Positions 26,411 to 35,115 of a stretch of 64,000 bases of DNA are shown piece after piece (the stretch's first letter is position 1; each line of letters starts with the position of its first letter). Both the position numbers and the translations under genes were made by a program. The notes beneath the pieces were generated by a model that searched no databases, was not told where the DNA came from, and saw nothing but the letters and a program-made list of their open reading frames with translations. This DNA comes from Nitrospira sp. Ga0074138 (GTDB lineage Bacteria > Nitrospirota > Nitrospiria > Nitrospirales > Nitrospiraceae), in the NCBI GenBank assembly GCA_001464735.1, contig LNDU01000055.1, positions 62,001 to 126,000 on the forward strand. The letters run 5' to 3'.

Positions 26411-27619
26411 TCATCCGCCACGTCCCGCTAGCACGCCGGATCGCATGCCGATCGCCTTCTTGACTTCTTCCACGATCACTTCCGGTGGCAAGGTCATGCC
26501 GCCGCAGACGCGCGGTCCGGCGACGACTCGCTTGCTGTTTGGGAGCGTGGCTTTGATTTCTTTGGCCATCCATCCGATGGCATTGAACTCGGGCACGATG
26601 ATATGTGAGGCATGTTTGGTCGCCTCGAGCAGTTCTTCTTCCGGCCATGGGCGCAGGGTCTTGATCTTGACCAGCCCGACGCGGATGCCTTCATCGGCCA
26701 GCAGGCGGATGGCTTCCCGCCCCTGGGAGACGGCGGTTCCTGACGAGACGATGAGGATGTCGGCATCGACGTCCTCTGTCTCGATCAAGCCATCCAGCCA
26801 CGCGATCGTGTGCTTGCGCGACCGTTCCGCGGCGGCCCAGACTTCCTGTTGCCAGCTCGCGTGTGTGGCGTAGCTGATGTAGTTGCTCTTCATCACGAAG
26901 GGATCGCGCATCATCCGGACCGGGGGACACTCCATATCCATGCAGGGGACCGGTGAGCGATAGGGATCATAGGGTGGCAGGCACATGTCGGCGGGAGTCA
27001 GGCCGACGACGTCCTTCGTATGAGTCACGAAGAAGCCGTCGCAACAAAGGGCCAAAGGTAAATGTACGTCCGGCTCTTCCGACACGATGTAGCCCTTAAG
27101 GATCCAGTCGTAGAAATCCTGTGCGGTTTCTGCATGCCAGACCAGCATGCCCGTATTCATAAGGTAGGCGATCTCGATCGTGTCCGGTTGGATCGATAGG
27201 GGAGAATTGATACCGCGGCAGGTGACGATACATTGGATCGGCAATCGAGATCCGGCCCACATCGGAAAATTTTCCATGGCCCGCATGGTGCCTGGCCCGG
27301 CGGTCGTCGTGAAGACACGGGCCCCGCCGAAGGCGGCGCCGGCGCACTGGGACATGACCGCAAATTCGCTCTCCCCACGGAAATAATCGCCGATATAGCC
27401 CTCGGCAAAGAGCTCACCGCATAGGGCGGCTGCTTCGCTCTGGGGTGTGATGGGATAGGCCACCATCACATCGACGTTCGCGCGCCTGACGGCCTCCTTA
27501 ATGACTTCGCTGCCGGTAAAAAACGACGGCGTGCGAGGCGCGTCGTTCATCATCACGCGTGGATCGGTGATGACTTGCCCCTTCTTATTCGTGGTTCCGA
27601 TGATGGCTGTACTGTCCAT
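26411..27619 (-). CDS. porA: 2-oxoacid:ferredoxin oxidoreductase, alpha subunit
   Basis: A 402-residue protein starting at 27619 with AAAGGGA seven bases upstream. It has the alpha-subunit pyrimidine-binding domain (V-A-Y-P-I-T-P-Q-S-E near residue 50, R-G-E-S-E-F-A, T-T-A-G-P-G), then domain II with S-S-G-T-A-V. C-terminal domain sequence A-E-x-N-x-x-G is replaced by P-E-F-N-A-I-G-W. It pairs with the beta subunit encoded 97 bases downstream. No gamma or delta gene is present within the operon here; they must be elsewhere or be replaced by the two small unknown proteins. Product: low-potential CO2-fixing or decarboxylating enzyme in the cytoplasm. Confidence 0.9.
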   Translation of the reverse strand: MDSTAIIGTTNKKGQVITDPRVMMNDAPRTPSFFTGSEVIKEAVRRANVDVMVAYPITPQSEAAALCGELFAEGYIGDYFRGESEFAVMSQCAGAAFGGARVFTTTAGPGTMRAMENFPMWAGSRLPIQCIVTCRGINSPLSIQPDTIEIAYLMNTGMLVWHAETAQDFYDWILKGYIVSEEPDVHLPLALCCDGFFVTHTKDVVGLTPADMCLPPYDPYRSPVPCMDMECPPVRMMRDPFVMKSNYISYATHASWQQEVWAAAERSRKHTIAWLDGLIETEDVDADILIVSSGTAVSQGREAIRLLADEGIRVGLVKIKTLRPWPEEELLEATKHASHIIVPEFNAIGWMAKEIKATLPNSKRVVAGPRVCGGMTLPPEVIVEEVKKAIGMRSGVLAGRGG

Positions 27620-27678
27620 GGCTAGTCCCTTTCTATCGAACGGCGGTGGCCGGCGATCCGGCGCACCGTGTGATGACG

Positions 27679-27999
27679 TTATGCGCTGAATGAACTGCCG
27701 CACCCACAGGTCGTTTTGGCTTGTGGGTTCTTGATCTCAAAGCCGGAGCCTTGCACGCTGTCGTGAAAATCGACTTCGCAGCCGGCCAGCAACGGAGCGC
27801 TCTGGGAGTCCATGATGACCTTGACGTCACCTTTCTCGATGACGGTGTCGTCTTCACTCATGACGGACTCGAAGGCCATCCCGTACTGATAGCCATGGCA
27901 CCCACCGCCCTTCACGTAGACGCGCAGGCCGACCGTATCTTTCTCTTCCTGCATGAGTTCTCGGATCTTCCCTTCTGCCGTCGGTGTGATCGTAATCAT
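27679..27999 (-). CDS. IscA/ErpA-type iron-sulfur cluster assembly protein
   Basis: A 106-residue A-type carrier protein. The three conserved cysteines are visible: one in V-K-G-G-G-C-H-G-Y-Q-Y and a pair in C-G-C-G-S-S-F near the C-terminus. Such proteins deliver Fe-S clusters to apo-enzymes. It is the first gene of the minus-strand run that continues, after 59 bases, with the oxidoreductase alpha subunit, an Fe-S-dependent complex, so a dedicated maturation role is likely. Confidence 0.93.
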   Translation of the reverse strand: MITITPTAEGKIRELMQEEKDTVGLRVYVKGGGCHGYQYGMAFESVMSEDDTVIEKGDVKVIMDSQSAPLLAGCEVDFHDSVQGSGFEIKNPQAKTTCGCGSSFSA

Positions 28000-28653
28000 G
28001 GCGTTGCTCCTTATATCTGCGTTGACTGATGTGATCGATAGACCTCAGCTCCACTCCTGTGCGGAGGCACCTCTGCCAGCCCAAGCGATTAAGGTTCTTG
28101 AGTACAGGGCGTCTACAGAGGTATTTCGAAGAACATGCGGCGCAAAAGCGGCGGAGACCAGGGAATCGGTCGCGCAGAAGAGGGAGAGACAGTGACGCGC
28201 GAGGATGGGACGGTCGGCGTGGCTCAATACGTCATAACATCACCCTGGGCGCATTAGGCATGAGAGTCAAGCGCTATTAAGGGGAAGGAAGCTGAAAAGC
28301 GAGGCGCCGCCGGTAATCTCCACTGCTGCCGTATCCTGCCATTGCAACGTGCTAGGAACGTTGAACTATTCTGGCTTGCAGTAGATATGATTGCTCAAAC
28401 TTGATGTGACATTCGGTGTCGGGGTGTCGGATTGGGTTGAGAGTTCCCTTTGAGAAATGGCATTGTTGACCGTTCGCGATGGCCGGTTTCGGCCAGTAGA
28501 AGTCATTCAAGGACCTCGCTGCGATTGATCACTCTTCTGCTAAAGCAGATGTTGCTGTCGTCAAGAGCACAAAGTCTACTCCGCTGCTCAAAGCGGTCAA
28601 ACAACCACCTTTGGGGCTGAGTTCTGCTGGAGAAATGGGGGCGATTCACTCCT
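28000..28653. other. 650-base gene-free stretch
   Basis: No convincing coding frame, RNA gene or terminator was found. It must hold the promoter of the minus-strand iscA-por operon, but I could not pick out a clear -35/-10 pair. The right half borders the accessory LysR/MFS block. Confidence 0.5.
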
Positions 28654-29550
28654 TCAGCGGATCATCCCACAGATTTTCTGAACGTGGCCGCGCAACCAGC
28701 GATGCGCTTGGTCGGCATCCAGCCGCGGGTGCCAGAGCAACGAAACCGTGAACTCCGGCATGGAGACCGGAAGGGGGAAGCTATGCATTCCGGCGCGCAG
28801 ATTTCCGGTGTGGCGTTCTGGCACACTGGCGATCAGGTCGGAGGCCCGAGCCAGGCCCAGCGCGGTGGAAAAGCCACCGACGATTGTGACGATCGTCCGT
28901 TCCAACTCGAATGGCCTCAGGGCTTCATCAATCGGTCCCTTGTCGAGATCCTCCCGCGAGACGCAGATGTGTCTGCCGGCCGCATAACGGGAGGGCGTGA
29001 TCTTGCCCTTGCTCAGCGGGTGCCCCTTTCGCACGACGCCAATGTAACGGTCTCGGAACAATGCCTGTACACGCAGCTCCGGAGCCGTCGTCTTCTCCAC
29101 AACCCCTGTTTCCAGATCGACGGCCCCGTCGCGAAGCGGCGCGCTTTCTTTGTTTGGCTTCTGCACGAAGCGTAGCCGCACGCCGGGAGCCTCCTCGCCG
29201 ACGCGAGCAATGAAATCCGGTCCGAAGTTCTCCACAAAGCCTTCGCTGGTCCGCAATGTGAACGTTCGGACTATCTGCTTGAGGTTGAGCTTCTCGGCAG
29301 GTCGTAGAACCGCTTCTCCGTCCTGCACGAGCTGACTGACTCGCTCGCGGAGTTCAAGCGCCCGGGGTGTGGGAACGAGACCCCGTCCGGCCCTGACCAG
29401 CAGCGGATCGCCCGTCGTCTCACGCAATCGCGCCAACGCCCGGCTCATCGCCGACGGGCTAAGCCGCAACCGTTGGGCAGCACGCGTCACGTTGCCTTCC
29501 ACGAGCAACACATCAAGAGTGACAAGCAAATTGAAATCGGGTCGCGACAT
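28654..29550 (-). CDS. LysR-type transcriptional regulator
   Basis: A 298-residue protein starting at 29550 (M-S-R-P-D-F-N-L-L), the usual LysR opening; the longer frame lacks a ribosome site. N-terminal winged helix (T-R-A-A-Q-R-L-R-L-S-P-S-A-M-S-R-A-L, residues ~23-40) and a C-terminal substrate-binding domain with two lobes. It is divergent from the cupin gene at 29688; the 137-base gap between them is where it should bind. It probably controls the cupin/MFS pair. The ligand is unknown. Confidence 0.92.
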   Translation of the reverse strand: MSRPDFNLLVTLDVLLVEGNVTRAAQRLRLSPSAMSRALARLRETTGDPLLVRAGRGLVPTPRALELRERVSQLVQDGEAVLRPAEKLNLKQIVRTFTLRTSEGFVENFGPDFIARVGEEAPGVRLRFVQKPNKESAPLRDGAVDLETGVVEKTTAPELRVQALFRDRYIGVVRKGHPLSKGKITPSRYAAGRHICVSREDLDKGPIDEALRPFELERTIVTIVGGFSTALGLARASDLIASVPERHTGNLRAGMHSFPLPVSMPEFTVSLLWHPRLDADQAHRWLRGHVQKICGMIR

Positions 29551-29632
29551 GCATCGATTATGTCGAGATATGGCGTCAAACGCAATGACACTATGCAATC
29601 AGTGGGTCTTCCGCCATGTGCGTACATTACTT

Positions 29633-29645
29633 ATAGTTCGACTAT
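29633..29645. promoter_or_regulatory. candidate LysR operator
   Basis: ATAGT-TCG-ACTAT is a near-perfect 13-base dyad of the T-N11-A type, in the divergent gap between the LysR gene and the cupin gene, 43 bases before the cupin start. The placement is typical of autoregulated LysR systems. The motif is short, so chance cannot be excluded. Confidence 0.35.
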
Positions 29646-29687
29646 CGATTGAACCGGGTCCATCCACGCCGAACTGAAAGGAAACAC

Positions 29688-30233
29688 ATGGCTAAGAATT
29701 CACTGGAAAAGTTTATTGAAGGGGTTAGGCGGATTTGGGGACCTCTTACCTCCGAAGTGGTCGCAGGTTGTCGCCAGCAGTTGGAGGAACTCGTCAAAGC
29801 GCCAGCCATGGAGGAATGGTTGGCGGCACTGCACCGGGAAGCTCCGGCCTACAGCGAAATGTACCGGGATCCGACAGAAGGGTTCGTGTTGTTGGCTCAC
29901 ACGGAACCTGCGGGGCTCTACAGGCCACCCCATGACCACGGCAGAGGGTGGGTCATCTATGCGATCCAGCAAGGCGAAATCGAAATGGGAACCTATGCTC
30001 GGATTGAGGACCTGGACGGTAGCGTGAAACTCGTGAAAAGGGATTCCACCCTGGTAGGCCGCGGACAGGTCCAGGTGTATCTACCCGGAGATATTCACGA
30101 CACACGGTGCATTGCTGGGCCCACACTATTATTCCGCTTTACAGAACGAGATTTGAAGAAGGAGGACAAAGAAGAACACAGAGTGACGAGGTATCTTGAG
30201 CGGGACGGCGTCTGGACCCTAGGGGCGCCGTGA
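29688..30233 (+). CDS. cupin-fold protein
   Basis: A 181-residue protein; ATG 29688 has AAAGGA upstream. A double-stranded beta-helix pattern with first metal motif P-P-H-D-H-G-R-G-W-V (around residue 83) and second motif P-G-D-I-H-D-T (around 136) gives likely His/Glu metal ligands. It resembles the cysteine-dioxygenase-like cupins, but the substrate is not identifiable. Its stop overlaps the possible GTG start of the MFS transporter (GTGA), suggesting coupled expression under the divergent LysR regulator. Confidence 0.78.
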   Translation: MAKNSLEKFIEGVRRIWGPLTSEVVAGCRQQLEELVKAPAMEEWLAALHREAPAYSEMYRDPTEGFVLLAHTEPAGLYRPPHDHGRGWVIYAIQQGEIEMGTYARIEDLDGSVKLVKRDSTLVGRGQVQVYLPGDIHDTRCIAGPTLLFRFTERDLKKEDKEEHRVTRYLERDGVWTLGAP

Positions 30234-31726
30234 CCATGCCCTTTACCCAAGCCATAGGACGTCGTTTGGCGCCGATATTCATCGCTTTCAATGGGCCTTC
30301 CTCCATGACCCACGGATCGACATCGCCCGCGCGAGACGATGCCCGCAAGGAAATGCGATCTACGCGGCATACCGATGATGCAATGTCGTGGCTGGGCGAG
30401 CCAAGGCGCACGATCGCGATCGTCTCCGTGCTGGCTGCCATGGTGCTCGTGGTCCTGGACGCGGCCATTGTAAACGTCGCTCTGCCGACGTTTGCGCGAT
30501 CGCTGCATGTGACGCCAGCCATGTCGGTCTGGGTCATCACCACCTACCAGACCGCCCTATTGATGGCCCTGCTGCCTTGCGCCGCGCTCGGGGAAAGCCT
30601 GGGCTATCGCCGGGTCTTCACGGTGGGTGTTGCGCTGTTCACGGGAGCGTCCGTGTTGTGCGCGTTGTCGCCGTCCCTGCCTTGGCTCGTCGTGGCCCGC
30701 TTCCTCCAGGGGTTCGGAGGCGCCGCTATCATGGCGCTCGGCGTCGCGCTGCTGCGCGCCGTGGTTCAACATCGGCAGCTCGGTACCGCTATCGGCTGGA
30801 ACGCCCTTGCCGTTGCGCTGTCGTCTGCTGCCGGTCCGGCGATCGGCGCGGCGGTCCTATCAGCTGCAAACTGGCCCTGGCTCTTTGCCGTCAACCTACC
30901 CGTGGGTGTGTTGGTGCTACTCGCCACCCGCGCGCTACCAGATGTCGGCGGAACGGCACGTCGGCTGGACCTGTTCAGTGTAGCGTTGAATGCCGGAGCC
31001 TTTGCGTCATTGGTCATTGGCGCGGAACTGCTTCCAACCAGACCGGCGCTGGCTGCCGTCCTTCTCGCAGCCGCAGCCCTTGAGCTGGTGGTGCTGACTC
31101 GGCGGGAAATGCCGAAGGAGGCGCCACTGATCCCGCTCGACTTGCTCCGCGCCGATTCATTCCGTTTTTCGGTGATCGCCTCGGCTTGTTGTTTTGCTGG
31201 TCAGACCGCGGGCATGGTTGCGCTACCTTTTTACCTGCAGCACGGGCTTGGGCAGAACACCTTGATGACCGGGCTTTATATGACGGCCTGGCCAGCGACC
31301 GTGGCTATCGCCGCCCCGTTCGCAGGCCGTCTCGCGGACCGCGTGTCGACAGCCTGGCTTAGTGCCGTGGGCGGTTTGTGTCTCGCGACCGGGCTTGGGG
31401 CTACCGCACTGTGGCCGCTGAAGGGCGACCCGCTGCTGCTCGTACCGCTTACCATGCTGTGTGGCCTCGGGTTCGGCCTTTTTAATGTGGCCACCAACCG
31501 CAACATGTTCCTCTCGGCACCAAACGAGCGGAGCGGCGCCGCGGGAGGTATGCAGGGCACCGCCAGGTTGTTTGGGCAAACCGCTGGTGCGGTGATCATG
31601 ACCCTGCTCTTTACCCTCACATCCGCCGATGCATCACCTCAGATCGGTCTTGGGATCGGAGCGGTGTTGACGTGTGTGGCAGGCCTCGTGAGCACACTGA
31701 GGGTCAGTCCGATGGCGCCCCGCTGA
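30230..31726 (+). CDS. MFS drug/metabolite transporter, DHA2-like (14-helix)
   Basis: Up to 498 residues. Start uncertain: GTG 30230 overlaps the cupin stop; later ATGs at 30305 or 30383 would shorten a helix-free N-terminus of ~50 residues. About 14 hydrophobic helices; motif C-like G-x-A-I-G-A and motif A-like sequence between helices 2-3 (G-E-S-L-G-Y-R-R-V-F) and again at G-R-L-A-D-R-V-S-T, plus L-D-A-A-I-V-N-V-A-L-P in helix 1, all typical of EmrB/QacA-type proton-driven exporters. The sequence looks more GC-rich than the flanking housekeeping genes, consistent with acquisition by transfer. Confidence 0.9.
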   Translation: MTMPFTQAIGRRLAPIFIAFNGPSSMTHGSTSPARDDARKEMRSTRHTDDAMSWLGEPRRTIAIVSVLAAMVLVVLDAAIVNVALPTFARSLHVTPAMSVWVITTYQTALLMALLPCAALGESLGYRRVFTVGVALFTGASVLCALSPSLPWLVVARFLQGFGGAAIMALGVALLRAVVQHRQLGTAIGWNALAVALSSAAGPAIGAAVLSAANWPWLFAVNLPVGVLVLLATRALPDVGGTARRLDLFSVALNAGAFASLVIGAELLPTRPALAAVLLAAAALELVVLTRREMPKEAPLIPLDLLRADSFRFSVIASACCFAGQTAGMVALPFYLQHGLGQNTLMTGLYMTAWPATVAIAAPFAGRLADRVSTAWLSAVGGLCLATGLGATALWPLKGDPLLLVPLTMLCGLGFGLFNVATNRNMFLSAPNERSGAAGGMQGTARLFGQTAGAVIMTLLFTLTSADASPQIGLGIGAVLTCVAGLVSTLRVSPMAPR

Positions 31727-32241
31727 CCGATGTGCCGGCCCGCCGCCTTGCGGACCGTTTTGGTGCCCAACCCATGACCATGATTGGGCTCATCGCATTA
31801 GCTGCCGGTTCGCTCATTTTATCCCTGATACCGGCGACGCTCGGCATTCCCGGCTCCATCGCCCCCATCGTTGTCATCACCGTCGGCCATGCTCTGTTCC
31901 AGACGTCCAACAACACCGTCGTCATGACAGATATTCGCCCAGACCAACCAGGCGTCATTTCAGGCATGCTAAATCTTTCGCCCAACCTCGGGCTCTTCAC
32001 CAGTGCATCTGTTATGGGCGCTGTGTGCGCGTACGCATCGGCGACGATCAACATCACAACAGTGCGTCCCGAGGCCGTTGCCACCGGTATGCGGGTTACG
32101 TTCGCAGTCGCGGCGATTCTGATCGTCGTCGCGTTCGCCATCGCGGGTGGAACTTACCGCCGCACATTGCCCAATCGGACACTTGCTCCGGGAGTGGTGA
32201 ATTCATTCGGAATTCATGGATGCAGGCACCGTAATTCATGA
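31727..32241 (+). pseudogene. C-terminal remnant of a second MFS transporter
   Basis: The frame at 31672-32241 has no proper start; it overlaps the previous gene and only from about 31727 resembles an MFS protein, beginning at a V-P-A-R-R-L-A-D-R-F-G motif A (loop 8-9 position) and continuing through about four helices to a polar tail. The N-terminal two-thirds of such a transporter are absent. It looks like the 3' remainder of a duplicated or recombined transporter gene directly abutting the intact one. Confidence 0.7.
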
Positions 32242-32384
32242 GGAGATCACCGGTCTTAGAGTGACAGCAGACCTTCAAGTCAAACGTAGCGTATGTCTGC
32301 TTTGGGTCGAGGACTGCCATCGGCCACGAGTGGAAATTCGGAGCCGAGATCGCACCGCCATAAAGCGGTCCTCAATCCTGTTGC

Positions 32385-32545
32385 ATTAACGCCAGGCCTG
32401 AGCTGCTGCTGGAAGGGGAGCGAGGTACAAGCGAACGCTGTAAGCAGTCAGCTCCAGGCCTTGGTTCGGCGTACCGCTTGGGACGGATCCCCGTCTGGCC
32501 TTCTTGTCCCCGCGCTCCATGAGGGAAGGGCCTAGGAAGTCCAAT
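32385..32545. repeat. palindromic repeat encoding a G-L-E-L-T-A peptide on the minus strand
   Basis: An imperfect inverted repeat joins CCAGGCCTGAGCTGCTGC (from 32392) and GCAGTCAGCTCCAGGCCTTGG (to ~32464). Read on the minus strand the region encodes T-P-N-Q-G-L-E-L-T-A-Y-S-V-R, a peptide I recall as recurring at the ends of many unrelated bacterial predicted proteins, where it marks a dispersed palindromic repeat. No gene call is made for it here. Confidence 0.5.
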
Positions 32546-32569
32546 CTCGCACAGATTTTTTGCAGGTTT

Positions 32570-32947
32570 TTAGCCTGCATCGGGCATAAGACTCACGTGT
32601 GCAGCCACGATGCGCCAGCCCTCGGGCAAACGGATCCAGGTCTGACTCTGCCGCCCTTTGCGGCCTGCACGGGTAAACTCGATATTCGTGGTCGCCGCCT
32701 CGCGCCCATAAGTCGTAACGACGCTTGTACCCACGACGAGTGGCAGGTCTTGCGGATCGCGCGTGGTGCGGTAGGTGGCGATGGCGGCATGACCGTAGAG
32801 ATTCTCGCCGACCCCGTAGCGGATGGTGAGCACGTTATTCCAGAAAAGTTCGTTCAGGACTGAGACATCGTTATCGATGAGGGCTTTCTGGTACCGATTG
32901 AACTGCGTGGTGAGTTCTGTATGCACCTGCGGATTGTTGATTTCCAT
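32570..32947 (-). CDS. HpxZ/AtzH-like (DUF3225) SnoaL-fold protein
   Basis: A 125-residue protein starting at 32947 with GAGGG upstream. Typical segments: an opening M-E-I-N-x-P-x-V, L-N-E-L-F-W, T-I-R-Y-G-V-G-E-N-L-Y-G, the R-x-G-R-Q-S-Q-T-W-I/V-x-L/F-P-E-G-W-R-I-V-A-A-H-V-S. Such cystatin-like proteins accompany amidohydrolase genes in purine or triazine breakdown, where they act as non-catalytic partners. No amidohydrolase lies next to it here, so its role is unclear and it may be a stranded accessory gene. Confidence 0.85.
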   Translation of the reverse strand: MEINNPQVHTELTTQFNRYQKALIDNDVSVLNELFWNNVLTIRYGVGENLYGHAAIATYRTTRDPQDLPLVVGTSVVTTYGREAATTNIEFTRAGRKGRQSQTWIRLPEGWRIVAAHVSLMPDAG

Positions 32948-33183
32948 CGACTACCCTCGCGTTGAATACGCTTCATTCTCGGCAATGCCAATGCTGTTTT
33001 GCCACAGCGCGGTCAGAGGGACATCCCCTGGAGTAGCTGGGAGAAATACCATATGATCCTGCACAATACGGAACGACCTCGCCTCCTCTTGAGAGCCTTC
33101 CACCGTAGGGCCGAACAATATTTAAGCCGATCCGCACAAGAGTCGGACCGGCCGGTTTCTGTCCGTATAAGACGCCACTATGG

Positions 33184-33262
33184 TTCCTGAACAATACGCC
33201 ATACCCGTTGCCGTTTCAATGAGTTGCGACGGTGGGACCATTTATCACGGGTTCTTATGAGG
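33184..33262. repeat. divergent direct repeat, left copy (flanks orphan gene)
   Basis: About 80 bases related by eye to 34772-34844: shared pieces are GAACAAT, GCCAT, TCAATGA, GGGACCAT and TCAC-GGTTC in the same order and orientation. The copies enclose the truncated PIN gene and the orphan gene at 33720. Confidence 0.55.
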
Positions 33263-33283
33263 ATCGGCGTAAGCCCCCCCTCA

Positions 33284-33617
33284 TCACGAACTGTCATGAA
33301 TAATGCGGGCTAAAGGAACGAACGAATGTAGCTGGTGTGAGGCGCAAGGACGACGATATCGGCGAAGATCCAGGAGATGGTGATCCCCTGACACCAATAC
33401 CGAACACTTTCCTTGCAGCGCAATATCAAGAAAGAGGTTATCGGTCGGGTCGCGTGTCACCACATCGACTGTATCACGAGGGTGCACGATGGTGGATAAG
33501 GACATCAGATCGTCAACCAGCGGTGCAATCTCTTCAGGGGAAAGCCAAAATTTCCGATATCCCAGCACACGCACGAATTCCTCATGGCCGACTGAGCTGA
33601 CGGTAGAAGAGTGGAGT
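33284..33617 (-). pseudogene. PIN-domain toxin remnant, N-terminus lost
   Basis: The minus-strand frame ending at 33284 carries the C-terminal half of a VapC-like/PIN toxin: E-E-F-V-R-V-L-G-Y-R-K-F-W-L-S-P-E-E, then D-P-T-D-N-L-F-L-D-I-A-L and V-S-G-D-H-H-L-L-D-L, the second and third acidic clusters of the nuclease. Upstream the frame hits a stop near 33617 before the first acidic motif (usual D-T-N-V), so the first ~45 residues are missing and no antitoxin gene follows. Translation could start at GTG 33574, giving 96 residues, but the active site would be incomplete. Confidence 0.7.
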
Positions 33618-33638
33618 TTTCATCAACTAGAAAAGGGA

Positions 33639-33668
33639 TTGACAATTCTGCCGCTGCTCCGCTATAGC
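33639..33668 (+). promoter_or_regulatory. sigma70-type promoter for the orphan gene
   Basis: TTGACA (33639-33644), an 18-base spacer and TATAGC (33663-33668) lie 52 bases upstream of the ATG at 33720. Confidence 0.6.
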
Positions 33669-33719
33669 TCCGGTCATAGAAACCCCCGTTTTAAAATCCT
33701 ATCCATACCGAGGGTTCAT

Positions 33720-34763
33720 ATGGCCATCGACAAATCAGAGCTGAAACGCATCATCGCAGCTATGAAGAGCGGCAAGATTTCGACCAACCAGGGCAGTGCT
33801 AACTCTCGCCGCCAGGCAACCTCCCCCAAGCGCCGCGCCGCCGCGGCCATGGTCGATTCGGTGCTCGAGAAAGCCGGTCTCGACGGGTCGAAGTTTAGCA
33901 AGCTGGTCGCCCAGGATCAGAGCGCGCTCCGAGCGGATTTCGCGAAGGAGCGGGCTGTCGCGGCGAAGAATATACGAGTGTCGACTGCCACGTTTCGGAG
34001 TGCCATGACGGCGCGCCGCCAAGCGGCCAAGCTGCTTGGCGCTCCTTTCATTCCGGCAATCGTCTCACTGGACAAGCCGTTTCTCATCTGGCAACTCCCG
34101 AACCCGCAGCTCAACATTTTTATCGACTCCCACGTGGAACCGATGAACAGTTTCGTCAGGGTGCGCGTTGATGACCCGACAGAGTCCAATTCCACGCGCT
34201 TCGTCTTCTTCTTTCTCTGGTCTAACGAGACGGATTCGTTTGCGGTGGTGAACGTCCGGTCATCGCTTGTCGTCAACGGCGGCTGTTCGGTCCAGGCCAA
34301 GTCTGGGATTTTCTCCGGCGCTGTCGAGACATTGAATGTCAATGCGTCTCTCGCGATCATCCGTTGGTTCGGGTGGGGAACAGATCCAGTCACCGGTACT
34401 TCAAACGATCAGACCACGCACCCGGACTTCCAACCGACGCACCGGCAGACCATCGCCTCCTTGCGCGCGGAAGGTGGACATATCTTCCAAGGAGCCAGCT
34501 TCAAGTCGCAGTCGTTTTCGTTCGAGCAGTTCGCCCTCAGTCACCGCCAGCTGGTCGTTCCCAACCGTGCCTCCGTGGTGTTCCAGGTATCCCTCGAACT
34601 CTCCTATGACCCGGAGGACGGCCTCGACCTCGAGAACAATATCGATGTGGACTTCTCGGAGCGCGGAAGTGCCGTGTTCTGCCCCAGCCTCGAGGTCGAG
34701 GTGCTGACGCCGTTGTCAGGACTGACGGCAAACCAGGCAATCAATTCGTTAATCCTCGAATAG
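33720..34763 (+). CDS. orphan protein of unknown function
   Basis: A 347-residue protein from ATG 33720, chosen because a good promoter lies just upstream, which rules out the longer frame from 33489. The N-terminal ~110 residues are helical and strongly basic (R/K/A rich, R-R-Q-A-T-S-P-K-R-R-A-A-A-A); the rest looks beta-rich with many F/V/S residues and alternating patterns (R-F-V-F-F-F-L-W-S-N, V-V-N-V-R-S-S-L-V-V-N). No signal peptide. I recognise no family. It stands between two related ~75-base repeats next to toxin and transporter remnants, so it is probably accessory and acquired. Confidence 0.65.
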   Translation: MAIDKSELKRIIAAMKSGKISTNQGSANSRRQATSPKRRAAAAMVDSVLEKAGLDGSKFSKLVAQDQSALRADFAKERAVAAKNIRVSTATFRSAMTARRQAAKLLGAPFIPAIVSLDKPFLIWQLPNPQLNIFIDSHVEPMNSFVRVRVDDPTESNSTRFVFFFLWSNETDSFAVVNVRSSLVVNGGCSVQAKSGIFSGAVETLNVNASLAIIRWFGWGTDPVTGTSNDQTTHPDFQPTHRQTIASLRAEGGHIFQGASFKSQSFSFEQFALSHRQLVVPNRASVVFQVSLELSYDPEDGLDLENNIDVDFSERGSAVFCPSLEVEVLTPLSGLTANQAINSLILE

Positions 34764-34771
34764 GTGTCGCG

Positions 34772-34844
34772 GCTCGTGAACAATGAGCCATGCCGTTGTC
34801 TCAATGAATCGTGAGGACGGGACCATGCCTCACAGGTTCCTGTG
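34772..34844. repeat. divergent direct repeat, right copy (flanks orphan gene)
   Basis: Counterpart of 33184-33262; begins eight bases after the orphan gene's stop codon. Confidence 0.55.
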
Positions 34845-35115
34845 CCAACCAGCAAACCACTTTTCCCAAGTCGATCCACCTACCCTCTGGAGCGAATCAC
34901 CGGGTCCGACCCCTTCAATCATCCTCGCAATTGTTCACTGACCCCTATTTCCTGCTTACCATTCTTGTGCCTGAAAGCAAGTGACCCTTTGTGTGCCGCT
35001 ACCGAAGCCGTTTCAGCGAACGGAGAATCTTTCTTATCGCAACACGCAGGCGTTGATCGGTCGCTTCCGACAGAATTTGCCCGAGCAAGCCTAAGTTTCT
35101 ACGCAATATATACTG

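Noticed and set aside
30388..31083. 231-codon ORF within the MFS gene
   Set aside because: An alternative frame of a GC-rich gene, Arg-rich, without membrane or domain pattern.
32301..32325. TCTGCTTTGGGTCG motif also found near 36072
   Set aside because: Only a 14-base match that I could not extend into a clear repeat unit; too short to call.
32385..32470. Possible integron attC site
   Set aside because: The inverted repeat lacks the conserved core GTTRRRY/RYYYAAC ends, and no integrase or cassette row is present; a dispersed palindromic repeat explains it better.
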